Shown here: positions 11,929-19,379 of the stretch, piece by piece
Numbering within the stretch: the stretch's first letter is position 1
How the letters are laid out: each line of letters starts with the position of its first letter
Assembly (NCBI RefSeq): GCF_000772085.1
Contig: NZ_CP009755.1
Span: 1 to 64,000, forward strand
Direction of reading: 5' to 3'
Length of the DNA: 64,000 nucleotides
From: Curtobacterium sp. MR_MD2014
Lineage (GTDB): Bacteria; Actinomycetota; Actinomycetes; Actinomycetales; Microbacteriaceae
Program-made: the position numbers and the translations under genes
Notes under the pieces: generated by a model
Databases searched by the model: none
The model's input: only the letters and a program-made list of their open reading frames with translations
Told to the model about the DNA's origin: nothing

Positions 11929-11970
11929 TCGGGGCTCGGGGTTCGGGGTTCGGGGCTCGGGGCTCGGGGC
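11929..11970. repeat. Heptanucleotide array, six copies of TCGGGG(C/T)
   Basis: Six contiguous 7-base units TCGGGGY run from 11929 to 11970 with only C/T variation at the last base. Because the unit is 7 bases, copy changes would shift any reading frame, another reason to regard the area as non-coding. Confidence 0.9.
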
Positions 11971-12028
11971 AGGTGGCATGGGGCCGGGGCCGGGGCAGGT
12001 TCTGCGGCGTGCGGGACGGCCGGGGACG

Positions 12029-12063
12029 ACGAAGGGCCCCGGCGCGGCGCCGGGGCCCTTCGT
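12029..12063. terminator. Intrinsic-type terminator of the 12077-12652 gene
   Basis: A 15-bp perfect stem (12029-12043 with 12049-12063, 5-base loop) lies 14 bases beyond the stop of the leftward gene ending at 12077. It is very GC-rich and lacks a long T-run, as is common in high-GC actinobacteria. Confidence 0.75.
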
Positions 12064-12076
12064 ACGAACCGGGAGG

Positions 12077-12652
12077 TCAGGCGGCGGGCTTCTCCGCCGT
12101 GTCGGCGTCGTCGGCGACCCAGAGGTCGTCGTCGGCGCGGAGCGTCTGGTAGGCGGCGTACGCGGCACCGGCAACGGCGACCACACCGACGACGATGAGG
12201 GCGACCCCACCGAACCCGAGGCCCTTCTTCTGCTGCCCCGGCGTGTACTTCGCCGCGGCCTTCTTCGCCTTCTTGCCCTTCTTCTGGGCGTCCTTCACGA
12301 TCTTCTTGACGCGCGGGTCCTTCGCGAGGTCCTTCACGCTCATCACCGAACCAGCGGTCGCCACGAGGCCGGGGACGACCTCGGTCTGGAAGCGGTGCGA
12401 CGCGCTGTGCGCGGCCGAGGTCGCTGCGTGCACGCCCGTCGCGACGGCGGGACGGATCCCGTTGTCGATCGCGTTCTGCACGCGGGGGGCGATGTCCTTG
12501 CGGGCTGCGTCAGCAGCGTGCGAGCGGGCCTCGGCGAGGATCGCGTTCGCGTGCTCGAGGACCTTGCGCTGCTCGCCGAGGAGCGAGGCCGTCTTGCCCT
12601 TGAGCTTCTTGATCTGCTTCCGACGCTTGCGCGGGATCTCGATCGTCGTCAT
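12077..12652 (-). CDS. Small C-terminally anchored membrane protein in the cwsA position
   Basis: This 191-residue product has a very basic N terminus (MTTIEIPRKRRK), a helical alanine-rich middle, a lysine-rich stretch near residues 120-140, and one transmembrane segment at about 150-172 followed by an acidic tail. I chose the ATG at 12652 because GGAGG sits 6 bases upstream; the longer open frame to 12712 adds residues without a ribosome site. The gene lies between tRNA-Ala and ppiA in reverse orientation, where mycobacteria have cwsA, a cell-wall synthesis factor. Layout is similar to CwsA, but I see no clear sequence match, so function is inferred from position only. Confidence 0.75.
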   Translation of the reverse strand: MTTIEIPRKRRKQIKKLKGKTASLLGEQRKVLEHANAILAEARSHAADAARKDIAPRVQNAIDNGIRPAVATGVHAATSAAHSASHRFQTEVVPGLVATAGSVMSVKDLAKDPRVKKIVKDAQKKGKKAKKAAAKYTPGQQKKGLGFGGVALIVVGVVAVAGAAYAAYQTLRADDDLWVADDADTAEKPAA

Positions 12653-12768
12653 CTGGTACCTCCATCGGATCGGCGTGACCCCATCCTGCCACCGAGCACC
12701 CTGACAGGTCACGGATCGTCGGCTGTGTGATCCGTGTCACCGTCAGGAGTGCATGCGAGAATCGACAC

Positions 12769-13308
12769 ATGTCTCTGCACACCGCTGTCGCAACGATCCA
12801 CACGAACAAGGGCGACATCCGCGTCAACCTGTTCGGCAACCACGCCCCGAAGACCGTCAAGAACTTCGTCGACCTCGCGACCGGCAAGCAGGAGTGGACG
12901 CACCCCGGCACGGGCAAGGTCTCGACCGACAAGCTCTACGACGGTGTCGTCTTCCACCGCATCATCAAGGACTTCATGATCCAGGGCGGCGACCCGCTCG
13001 GTCAGGGCATCGGTGGTCCGGGCTACCGCTTCGACGACGAGATCCACCCGGAGCTCACCTTCCAGGAGCCGTACATCTTCGCGATGGCGAACGCCGGCAT
13101 CCAGGGCGGGCGCGGCACGAACGGCTCGCAGTTCTTCATCACGACCGTGGCGACCCCCTGGCTGCAGGGCAAGCACACCATCTTCGGTGAGGTCGCCGAC
13201 GACGAGTCGCGCGCGGTCGTCGACGCGATCGAGGGCGTGCCGACCGACGGTCGCGACAAGCCCGTCGAGGACGTCGTCATCGAGAGCATCGACGTCGAGG
13301 ACGTCTGA
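12769..13308 (+). CDS. ppiA: Cyclophilin-type peptidyl-prolyl cis-trans isomerase
   Basis: The protein catalyses proline cis/trans isomerisation. Cyclophilin motifs include FHRIIKDFMIQGGDP (about 64-78) with the catalytic Arg, NGSQFFIT (about 119-126), and the substrate-pocket segment LQGKHTIFGEV (about 130-140). The chosen ATG (MSLHTAVATI) gives 179 residues, typical for actinobacterial PpiA without a signal peptide. The longer frame to 12727 is not supported. GAGAAT ends six bases before the ATG, so the mRNA may be leaderless. It is followed closely by the rhomboid gene. Confidence 0.94.
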   Translation: MSLHTAVATIHTNKGDIRVNLFGNHAPKTVKNFVDLATGKQEWTHPGTGKVSTDKLYDGVVFHRIIKDFMIQGGDPLGQGIGGPGYRFDDEIHPELTFQEPYIFAMANAGIQGGRGTNGSQFFITTVATPWLQGKHTIFGEVADDESRAVVDAIEGVPTDGRDKPVEDVVIESIDVEDV

Positions 13309-13313
13309 ACCCG

Positions 13314-14180
13314 GTGACCGACCAGGCCCCGGGGCGGGACAACTACTGCTACCGGCACCCGGACCGGCAGAGCTTCATCCTGTGCCAGCGGTGCGGGCGG
13401 ACGATCTGCACCGAGTGCCAGACGCCGGCGGCCGTCGGCGTGCACTGCCCGGAGTGCGTGCGTGAACAGCGCGCGCAGTTCCAGGCGAACCGTCGTGCCT
13501 CCGGGGCCCCGGGCGGCCTGACCGTCGCCCGTCGTCGGTTCGCGATGATGGACCAGAAGGCGACCACGGTGATCATCGCCGTGTCGGTCGTGATCTGGCT
13601 GCTGAACCTGCTGTCCGGCAACGTCGTCAACCAGTGGCTCAGCTACTGGACGCCGTTGGTCGGGACACAGCCGTGGCGCCTCGTCACGGGGCTGTTCGTC
13701 CACTCGTCGATCTTCCACATCGGGTTCAACATGCTCGCGGTGTTCATCTTCGGGCGGATCCTCGAGAACCTCCTCGGCACGTGGCGCTTCGTCGCGCTGT
13801 ACTTCCTGGCGGGCCTCGGCGGTGACCTCGCGGTGTCCCTGCTGACCCCCGGTACGCCGGTGGTCGGTGCCTCGGGTGCGATCTTCGGGCTGTTCGCGGC
13901 GTTCTTCGTGATCCAGCGCAGCCTCGGCTACAACGCCGTCCAGCTGCTCGTCATCATGGGGCTCAACCTCGTCGTCGGCTTCCTGCCCGGGACCAACATC
14001 TCGTGGCAGGCCCACGTCGGTGGCATCGTGCTCGGGTTCGTCACGGGCTTCGTCTTCTCGAAGACCCGGAACGTCCGGCAGCGTGGCCTGCAGGTCGGGC
14101 TCCTCGTCGCCGAAGCGGTCCTGCTCGTGGCCGGGATCGGCGCCGCGTACATCAGCATCGGTGGCTACGCGATCGGCTGA
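13314..14180 (+). CDS. Rhomboid-family intramembrane serine protease with N-terminal zinc ribbon
   Basis: Rhomboids cleave substrates inside the membrane. This 288-residue protein begins with a cysteine-rich ribbon (Cys12, Cys24, Cys27, Cys32, Cys35, Cys45, Cys48) like a B-box zinc domain. At least six membrane segments follow from about residue 84. The catalytic pair is Ser187 in GASG and His234 in WQAHVGG, with HIGFN at 135-139 in the second helix. The GTG start is 5 bases after the ppiA stop. Rhomboid genes occupy this place in other actinobacteria. Substrates are unknown. Confidence 0.92.
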   Translation: MTDQAPGRDNYCYRHPDRQSFILCQRCGRTICTECQTPAAVGVHCPECVREQRAQFQANRRASGAPGGLTVARRRFAMMDQKATTVIIAVSVVIWLLNLLSGNVVNQWLSYWTPLVGTQPWRLVTGLFVHSSIFHIGFNMLAVFIFGRILENLLGTWRFVALYFLAGLGGDLAVSLLTPGTPVVGASGAIFGLFAAFFVIQRSLGYNAVQLLVIMGLNLVVGFLPGTNISWQAHVGGIVLGFVTGFVFSKTRNVRQRGLQVGLLVAEAVLLVAGIGAAYISIGGYAIG

Positions 14181-14530
14181 CGAGTCCGCCGCCGCTCAGG
14201 ACGTCCCGTCCCACCACAGTGTGGGGCGGGGCGTTCTGCGTCTCCGGAGGCCGCTTTCCACAGCCCTCCGGCGAGTTCTCCACAGTTGGGGACAACTCGG
14301 TGAGTTACACGGGTGTGATTATCCCCACTGTGGACGGGCCTGTGGACAACTCGGGGGCCATGGTGTGGATGGCCGTGTGGAAAGTGTGGACAACTGTGGA
14401 GAACGCGGTTGCGGGTGTGGACGGATGCGTCCGGGTGCTGTCGGGCTTGTGGACAGCGAGCAGGAACCCGGGCCGAGACGGGACGGGCCGGGACAGGACG
14501 GGCCGGGAGGGGACGGGCCGGGGCGAACGA
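14181..14530. other. Intergenic region between the rhomboid and crgA genes
   Basis: About 350 non-coding bases separate the two convergent genes. The segment 14255-14456 holds a dense cluster of DnaA-box-like 9-mers, annotated separately. The segment 14457-14530 is GGGACGGGCC-rich low-complexity sequence. Confidence 0.7.
14255..14456. promoter_or_regulatory. Second DnaA-box cluster, outside oriC
   Basis: Two perfect TTGTCCACA boxes (the actinobacterial consensus) are on the minus strand at 14341-14349 and 14385-14393. Single- or double-mismatch boxes occur at 14255 (TTTCCACAG), 14277, 14319 (TTATCCCCA), 14329, 14416 and 14448. Eight matches in 200 bases match or exceed oriC box density. No helicase-loading gene is adjacent. 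A DnaA-titration or regulatory site is more likely than a second origin, but this is inference. Confidence 0.6.
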
Positions 14531-14566
14531 CGACGCCCGCCGTACCGGGCGGTACGACGGGCGTCG
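14531..14566. terminator. Terminator of crgA
   Basis: A two-step stem (CGACGCCCG at 14531-14539 with CGGGCGTCG at 14558-14566, inner CGTACC/GGTACG with a GGGC loop) lies 18 bases past the crgA stop codon on the minus strand. Confidence 0.75.
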
Positions 14567-14584
14567 GGAGATGCTGGGCGGCGG

Positions 14585-14839
14585 TCAGCGCCACCGCGTG
14601 GTCATGAGGAACCCGATGAACATGATCCCGAAGCCGATCAGGATGTTCCACGACCCGAGCGACGGTACGGGCAGGGTCGTGTTCGAGATGTAGAAGACGA
14701 TGACCCAGGCCAGCCCGATGAGCATGAAGCCGAACATGACCGGCTTGAACCACACGGGGTTGGGCTGGTCGCCCGCCGTGTCGACCGAGTCGGCTCGGGT
14801 CCTCCGGGCGGGCTTGGTGCGGTCCTTGTCCTTGGCCAT
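14585..14839 (-). CDS. crgA: Cell division protein CrgA
   Basis: CrgA is a small septum-localised membrane protein that interacts with FtsZ and the divisome in actinobacteria. The 84-residue product has a charged, Lys/Arg-rich N terminus and two transmembrane helices at about 33-51 and 62-79, the family layout, ending in TTRWR. The minus-strand TAGGAT (14847-14852) ends seven bases before the ATG, so the transcript is probably leaderless. It lies between the rhomboid gene and the trpG-like gene, the conserved position. Confidence 0.93.
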   Translation of the reverse strand: MAKDKDRTKPARRTRADSVDTAGDQPNPVWFKPVMFGFMLIGLAWVIVFYISNTTLPVPSLGSWNILIGFGIMFIGFLMTTRWR

Positions 14840-14921
14840 GGCCGGTATCCTACCGTGACCACGTCTGTGGGAAGACCCTCAGCAGCCCGCGCACATCCCC
14901 CACGAGTACGGTGATCCGACC

Positions 14922-15566
14922 ATGACCAAGATCCTCGTCGTCGACAACTACGACAGCTTCGTCTACACGCTCAACGGCTACCTGCAGCAGCTCGGTGCGG
15001 ACACCGACGTCGTCCGGAACGACGCGTTCCCCGAGGACGAGATCGCCGAGCGCATCGCCGACTACGACGGTGTGCTGCTCTCGCCCGGGCCGGGCACCCC
15101 CGCGGACGCCGGTGTCTCGATCCCCACCGTGCGTGCGGCCGTCGACGCCGAGACCCCGCTGCTCGGCGTGTGCCTCGGGCACCAGGCGATCGCTGAAGCC
15201 ATGGGCGCCACGGTGACCCACGCCGAGGAACTCATGCACGGGAAGACCTCGCAGGTCGACCACGACGACAGCGTGCTCTTCGCCGGTGTCCCGCACCCGT
15301 TCACCGCCACGCGGTACCACTCGCTCGCGATCGTCGACGGGACGGTGCCCGACGAGCTCACCGTCACGGCGCGGACCGCAGGTGGGGTGATCATGGGCGT
15401 GCAGCATCGTGACCACCCGGTGTACGGCGTGCAGTTCCACCCGGAGTCCGTCCTCACCGAGGGCGGGTACCGGATGGTCGGCAACTGGCTCGAGACCACC
15501 GGTCTGACCGGTGCTGCCGAGCGGGCCGCAGCGCTCAACCCGCTGATCGCCGAACACCGGTCCTGA
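14922..15566 (+). CDS. pabA: Glutamine amidotransferase, anthranilate/aminodeoxychorismate synthase component II
   Basis: The class I glutaminase releases ammonia from glutamine for p-aminobenzoate or anthranilate synthesis with a partner synthase. The nucleophile is in GVCLGHQA (Cys near residue 85) and the His/Glu pair is in VQFHPES (about 173-179). The oxyanion motif LSPGPGTP is near 50-57. The product is 214 residues. The same gene is called trpG in mycobacteria at this chromosomal place; whether it serves folate, tryptophan or both cannot be told, since no partner synthase is in the window. Confidence 0.92.
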   Translation: MTKILVVDNYDSFVYTLNGYLQQLGADTDVVRNDAFPEDEIAERIADYDGVLLSPGPGTPADAGVSIPTVRAAVDAETPLLGVCLGHQAIAEAMGATVTHAEELMHGKTSQVDHDDSVLFAGVPHPFTATRYHSLAIVDGTVPDELTVTARTAGGVIMGVQHRDHPVYGVQFHPESVLTEGGYRMVGNWLETTGLTGAAERAAALNPLIAEHRS

Positions 15567-15691
15567 CGCCGGAGCGGTACGACCGCCGACGCGTCCGGTG
15601 ACCACCGGCGCAGGCGACGTCCGCGGGGATGCTGCCGCGTGCCTCCAGGCCGACGGACGGACGCCCGCCGCAGCCGACGTGACGGAGCGGA

Positions 15692-17527
15692 CTACTGTCC
15701 GGCGCCGCCGCCCTGGACGGTCCCGCTGCCGCCGCCACCGTCACTACCGCTGCTGTCGTCGCCACCCCGGTCGGGGACGGACGGCGCCTGCGACGGCCGC
15801 TGTGCCGAGGCTGCGCAGTACGTCAGCGTGATGGTGCTGCCCTGCGCGACGTCGCCCTGCGGCACGCTCTGCTGCACCACGGTGCTGCCCGTGCACGTGT
15901 ACGTCGGGGACGCCACGACCTTCAGCCCGAGGTTCGCGAGTGCCTCGTTGGCGGCGCTGATCGGCTGCTGCGTGACGTCCGGCATCTGCACCTTGCCGTT
16001 GGAGACCGTCAGGTTGACGACGGAACCCTTCGTCAGCTGCGTGCTGCTGCCCGGGTCGCTGCTCATCACGGTGCCCTCGGGCACGTCGCTCGAGTAGTCG
16101 CTGTTGATCGCTCCGACCGCGAACCCGGCGTCCTTCAGGGCCTGTTCCGCCGCGTCCTGCGTCTGGTTGGCGACGTCCGGGACGGCGACCTGCTCCGGTC
16201 CCAGGGAGACGACGACGCGGATGCTCTGCTTGCGGGCGACGTTCGTGCCCTCCCCGGGCTCGGTGCGGATGACCGTGTCCTTGGCGACGTCGTCGGAGTT
16301 CTCGCCGACCTCGACGGCACTGAGGTCCCGCTTCTCGAGTTCGGTCCGCGCCGAGTCCCACGTGGCGCCGACGACGTTCGGTACGGACACCGACGACGAC
16401 ACCGGTGCCTTGCCGGGCTGCAGGTTCGCGACGAAGAACACCACGCCCGCGATGACGGCGGCGGTGAGGATGATGCCGAGCCAGATCCAGGCGACCGGAG
16501 GGCGGTTCTGCGTGCGCTGGGGTCGGTGGTCAGCGGCGTCGTCGTCGAGCTCGCGGAACGCCACGGCAGGGTTCGAGGTCGTGCGGGGGTTCACGCCGAA
16601 GAGCATCGTGGACGCGTCGTGTGCCGCGTTCTGCTGGAGCGTGCGCGTGGACACCGGGACCTTGCCGGCGGCGGCCTGCTGCAGGTCGGTCCGGAAGTCC
16701 GCGGCGGTCTGGAACCGACGGGTGCGGTCCTTCACCAGGGCGTGCAGCGTCACCGCGTCGAGCGCCGGGGACACCTCGGGCACGAGCGTGGAGGGCGCGA
16801 CCGGCTGCTCGCTCACGTGCTGGTAGGCCACGGCGACCGGGGAGTCGCCGACGAAGGGCGGGCGGCCGGTGAGCAGCTCGAAGAGCAGCACGCCGGTCGA
16901 GTACAGGTCGGTCCGGGCGTCGACGGTCTCACCGCGGGCCTGCTCCGGCGAGAAGTACGAGGCCGTCCCGAGGATCGAGGTCGTCTGCGCGACCGTCGCG
17001 GACGTGTCGGTGATGGCACGGGCGATGCCGAAGTCCATCACCTTGACCTGGCCGCTGTGCGTCACCATGACGTTCGCGGGCTTGATGTCGCGGTGCACCA
17101 CGCCGGCGCGGTGCGAGTACTCGAGGGCGGTGAGGATCCCCTCGGTGATGCGGACCGCCTCGGCCGGGTCGAGCGGGCCGTCGTCGAGCACGTCGGAGAG
17201 TGCGCGACCGTCGACGTGCTCCATGACGATGTAGGGCACCTGGACCTGGGCGCCGGAGGGCTCGGTGACCGTCTCCTCGCCCGCGTCGTAGACGCGCACG
17301 ATCGTCGGGTGCGCCATGCGGGCCGCCGCCTGGGCCTCCTGCCGGAAGCGGATCCGGAAGGTCGGGTCCGTGGCGAGGCTCGGCTTGAGGAGCTTCACCG
17401 CCACCTTGCGACCGAGTCGCGTGTCGGTGCCCACGTGCACCGTCGCCATGCCCCCACGACCGATGACGTCACCGATCTCGTAGCGGTCGGCGAGGAGCGT
17501 GATCCCCGCGGTCACACCTTCTGGCAC
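15692..17527 (-). CDS. pknB: PASTA-domain serine/threonine protein kinase PknB
   Basis: PknB is a membrane sensor kinase controlling peptidoglycan synthesis and division. The kinase domain (about 16-285) has the ATP lysine Lys45, HRD at 145-147 and DFG at 165-167. A juxtamembrane linker precedes one transmembrane helix (about 345-368). Three extracellular PASTA repeats follow (about 378-580), then a Gly/Ser-rich tail. The GTG start has GGAGGAG about 4 bases upstream. It is the last gene of the leftward fhaA-pknB operon. A hairpin at 17590-17637 separates it from pknA. Confidence 0.95.
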   Translation of the reverse strand: MPEGVTAGITLLADRYEIGDVIGRGGMATVHVGTDTRLGRKVAVKLLKPSLATDPTFRIRFRQEAQAAARMAHPTIVRVYDAGEETVTEPSGAQVQVPYIVMEHVDGRALSDVLDDGPLDPAEAVRITEGILTALEYSHRAGVVHRDIKPANVMVTHSGQVKVMDFGIARAITDTSATVAQTTSILGTASYFSPEQARGETVDARTDLYSTGVLLFELLTGRPPFVGDSPVAVAYQHVSEQPVAPSTLVPEVSPALDAVTLHALVKDRTRRFQTAADFRTDLQQAAAGKVPVSTRTLQQNAAHDASTMLFGVNPRTTSNPAVAFRELDDDAADHRPQRTQNRPPVAWIWLGIILTAAVIAGVVFFVANLQPGKAPVSSSVSVPNVVGATWDSARTELEKRDLSAVEVGENSDDVAKDTVIRTEPGEGTNVARKQSIRVVVSLGPEQVAVPDVANQTQDAAEQALKDAGFAVGAINSDYSSDVPEGTVMSSDPGSSTQLTKGSVVNLTVSNGKVQMPDVTQQPISAANEALANLGLKVVASPTYTCTGSTVVQQSVPQGDVAQGSTITLTYCAASAQRPSQAPSVPDRGGDDSSGSDGGGGSGTVQGGGAGQ

Positions 17528-17589
17528 GTACTCCTCCGAATGTTCGTCCGGGCAAGTGTACGGCAGGGGTTCCTGCCCGAACGCTGACG

Positions 17590-17637
17590 ACGGGGGCTGC
17601 CGACGAACCGTTACACAACGGTGTCGACAGCCCCCGT
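17590..17637. terminator. Hairpin between pknA and pknB
   Basis: An outer 10-bp stem (ACGGGGGCTG at 17590-17599 with CAGCCCCCGT at 17628-17637) encloses an inner 6-bp stem (17607-17612 with 17617-17622). It lies just after the pknA stop on the minus strand, so it may partly uncouple pknB from the upstream operon. Confidence 0.7.
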
Positions 17638-17648
17638 TCGGGTGACGA

Positions 17649-19379
17649 TCAGTTGGCGTCCTGCGGGCCCGTCGGGGTCGGGGTCGGGGTGCCCGAGGGC
17701 GTCGGGTCCTCGGCCTGTTCCCACGTCGCCGTCGCGGCGTCCGAGGACTCGGAGGCAGCGAGCGAGCCGCACGTGACCGTGTAGGTGAAGGACACCTCGT
17801 CGTTCACGGCGTCCGCCTGGATGGTGACGGCCGTCGAGCTGGTGTCCCCGGAGGTGGCTCCCGAGGCGTCCTTGCCGCCCGTGACCGTCCACGTGTACTT
17901 CGACACGTCGTAGCCGTCGGGGCACGTCGCGCCCGACCAACTGAAGGTGACCTGGCCGGACTCGGACACCGTCCCCGCGGTCGGGGTGTTCGGCTTGTTG
18001 GCCGTCGGCGGCGTCGTGTACTGGGTGAGCGTCACGAGGGTGCCCTCGACGACGCTGCCCGTCGGGGTGAGGTCTGCGACGGTGCCGGCCTGCTCTGCCG
18101 TCGGCGCGGGGCTGCCGTCCTGCACGGTGACCTCGAAGCCGCGGCCCTGGAGCTCGTTCCGGACCTCGTCGGCGCTGCGGCCGACGTAGTCGCTCTTGTT
18201 CAGGAACACCCGTGCCGTGGTCGGTGTCGGTGTCGGCGTCGACCTGGTCGGCGCGGCCGAGGCCGACGTCGGTGCGGGGTCCGGATCGTCGGAGCCGCCG
18301 AGCGCGAAGGCCGCGATGACCCCACCGATGACGAGCACTGCGAGGACCCCGACGAGCCACCAGATCCAGGCGCGCTTCTTGGTCGGCTCCTCGTCCTCCG
18401 GCGCTGCCGGTGACCGCGGCGTGCCGGGAGGGCCGGCGACGGCTCCGGCCTGCGTGCCGATGAGCGCGGTCGCCGCGTCGTTGCCCGGACGCTGCGGCGG
18501 GTTGAACGCGACGGTGCCCGCGCCGCCGACTGCAGGCACGGCGACGGTCGCTGCGGCGACGTCCCCGCGCCGCAGCGCCTGGGACGCGCGGGCCAGGTTC
18601 GCCGCGGTCGCCGGACGGTCCGCCGGCTTCTTGGCGATGCAGGACAGCACGAGTGCCGAGACCGGCTCGGGCACGTCACCGGGCAGCGCGGGCGGCTGCT
18701 CGTTGATGTGCGCCATCGCGATCGCGACCTGGGACTCGCCGGTGAACGGACGACGTCCGGCCAGGCACTCGTACGCGACGATGCCGAGCGAGTAGATGTC
18801 GGTCGACGGCGATGCCGGGTGGCCGCTCGCCTGCTCCGGGGACAGGTACTGGACGGTGCCCATCACCTGGCCCGTCGCGGTGAGCGGGACCTGGTCGGCG
18901 ATGCGCGCGATGCCGAAGTCGGTGATCTTCACACGGCCGTCGGGCGTGATGAGCAGGTTCCCGGGCTTGATGTCACGGTGCACCAGGCCGACGGCGTGGG
19001 CGGCCTGCAGGGCGTTCGCCGTCTGGGCGACGATGTCGAGCACCTTGTCGACCGGCAGCGTGTGCTCCCGCTCGATCATGGTGGACAGGGCCTCGCCCGG
19101 GACGAGTTCCATCACCAGGTAGGCGCTGCCGTCCTCCTCGCCGTAGTCGAAGACGTTGGCGATCCCCTCGTGGTTGACGAGGGCAGCGTGGCGCGCCTCT
19201 GCGCGGAAGCGCTCGAGGAAGCCCGGGTCGCCGAGGTACTCGTCCTTGAGGATCTTGAGTGCGACGGTCCGGCCGATGACGAGGTCGGTCGCCTGCCACA
19301 CCTCACCCATGCCGCCGATCGCGACCCGCGAGGAGAGCTGGTACCGCCCACCGAAGGTGAGTCCGCTGGTGGGTCTCAT
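17649..19379 (-). CDS. pknA: Serine/threonine protein kinase PknA with PASTA and Ig/FN3-like extracellular part
   Basis: The kinase domain (about 11-275) has Lys42, HRD at 134-136 and DFG at 154-156. One transmembrane helix follows near residues 345-370. The outside part is unusual. A Thr/Pro-rich stalk leads to one PASTA-like domain (LNKSDYVGRSADEVRNELQG region), then a beta-sandwich, Ig/FN3-like domain with two spaced cysteines, and a Pro/Thr tail. Mycobacterial PknA lacks PASTA domains. The ATG at 19379 overlaps the pbpA stop (ATGA) and is preferred over the longer frame, which extends into pbpA. 576 residues. Confidence 0.92.
   Translation of the reverse strand: MRPTSGLTFGGRYQLSSRVAIGGMGEVWQATDLVIGRTVALKILKDEYLGDPGFLERFRAEARHAALVNHEGIANVFDYGEEDGSAYLVMELVPGEALSTMIEREHTLPVDKVLDIVAQTANALQAAHAVGLVHRDIKPGNLLITPDGRVKITDFGIARIADQVPLTATGQVMGTVQYLSPEQASGHPASPSTDIYSLGIVAYECLAGRRPFTGESQVAIAMAHINEQPPALPGDVPEPVSALVLSCIAKKPADRPATAANLARASQALRRGDVAAATVAVPAVGGAGTVAFNPPQRPGNDAATALIGTQAGAVAGPPGTPRSPAAPEDEEPTKKRAWIWWLVGVLAVLVIGGVIAAFALGGSDDPDPAPTSASAAPTRSTPTPTPTTARVFLNKSDYVGRSADEVRNELQGRGFEVTVQDGSPAPTAEQAGTVADLTPTGSVVEGTLVTLTQYTTPPTANKPNTPTAGTVSESGQVTFSWSGATCPDGYDVSKYTWTVTGGKDASGATSGDTSSTAVTIQADAVNDEVSFTYTVTCGSLAASESSDAATATWEQAEDPTPSGTPTPTPTGPQDAN

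Larger units (their letters stand above)
11449..12028. other. Non-coding, low-complexity spacer after tRNA-Ala
   Basis: About 580 bases separate tRNA-Ala from the terminator of the next leftward gene. Several overlapping open frames cross it, but none has a recognisable domain and all include tandem-repeat translation. The stretch holds two short tandem arrays (11755-11844 and 11929-11970). I see no convincing gene. Confidence 0.6.

Noticed and set aside
11391..12152. A 253-codon open frame after tRNA-Ala
   Set aside because: It overlaps the tRNA, translates the tandem repeats into Val-Ala and Gly-Glu runs, and overlaps the terminator of the opposite gene.
14255..14456. Second DnaA-box cluster as an active second origin
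   Set aside because: There is no adjacent initiator or unwinding-type A+T stretch; titration or regulation is the simpler explanation.
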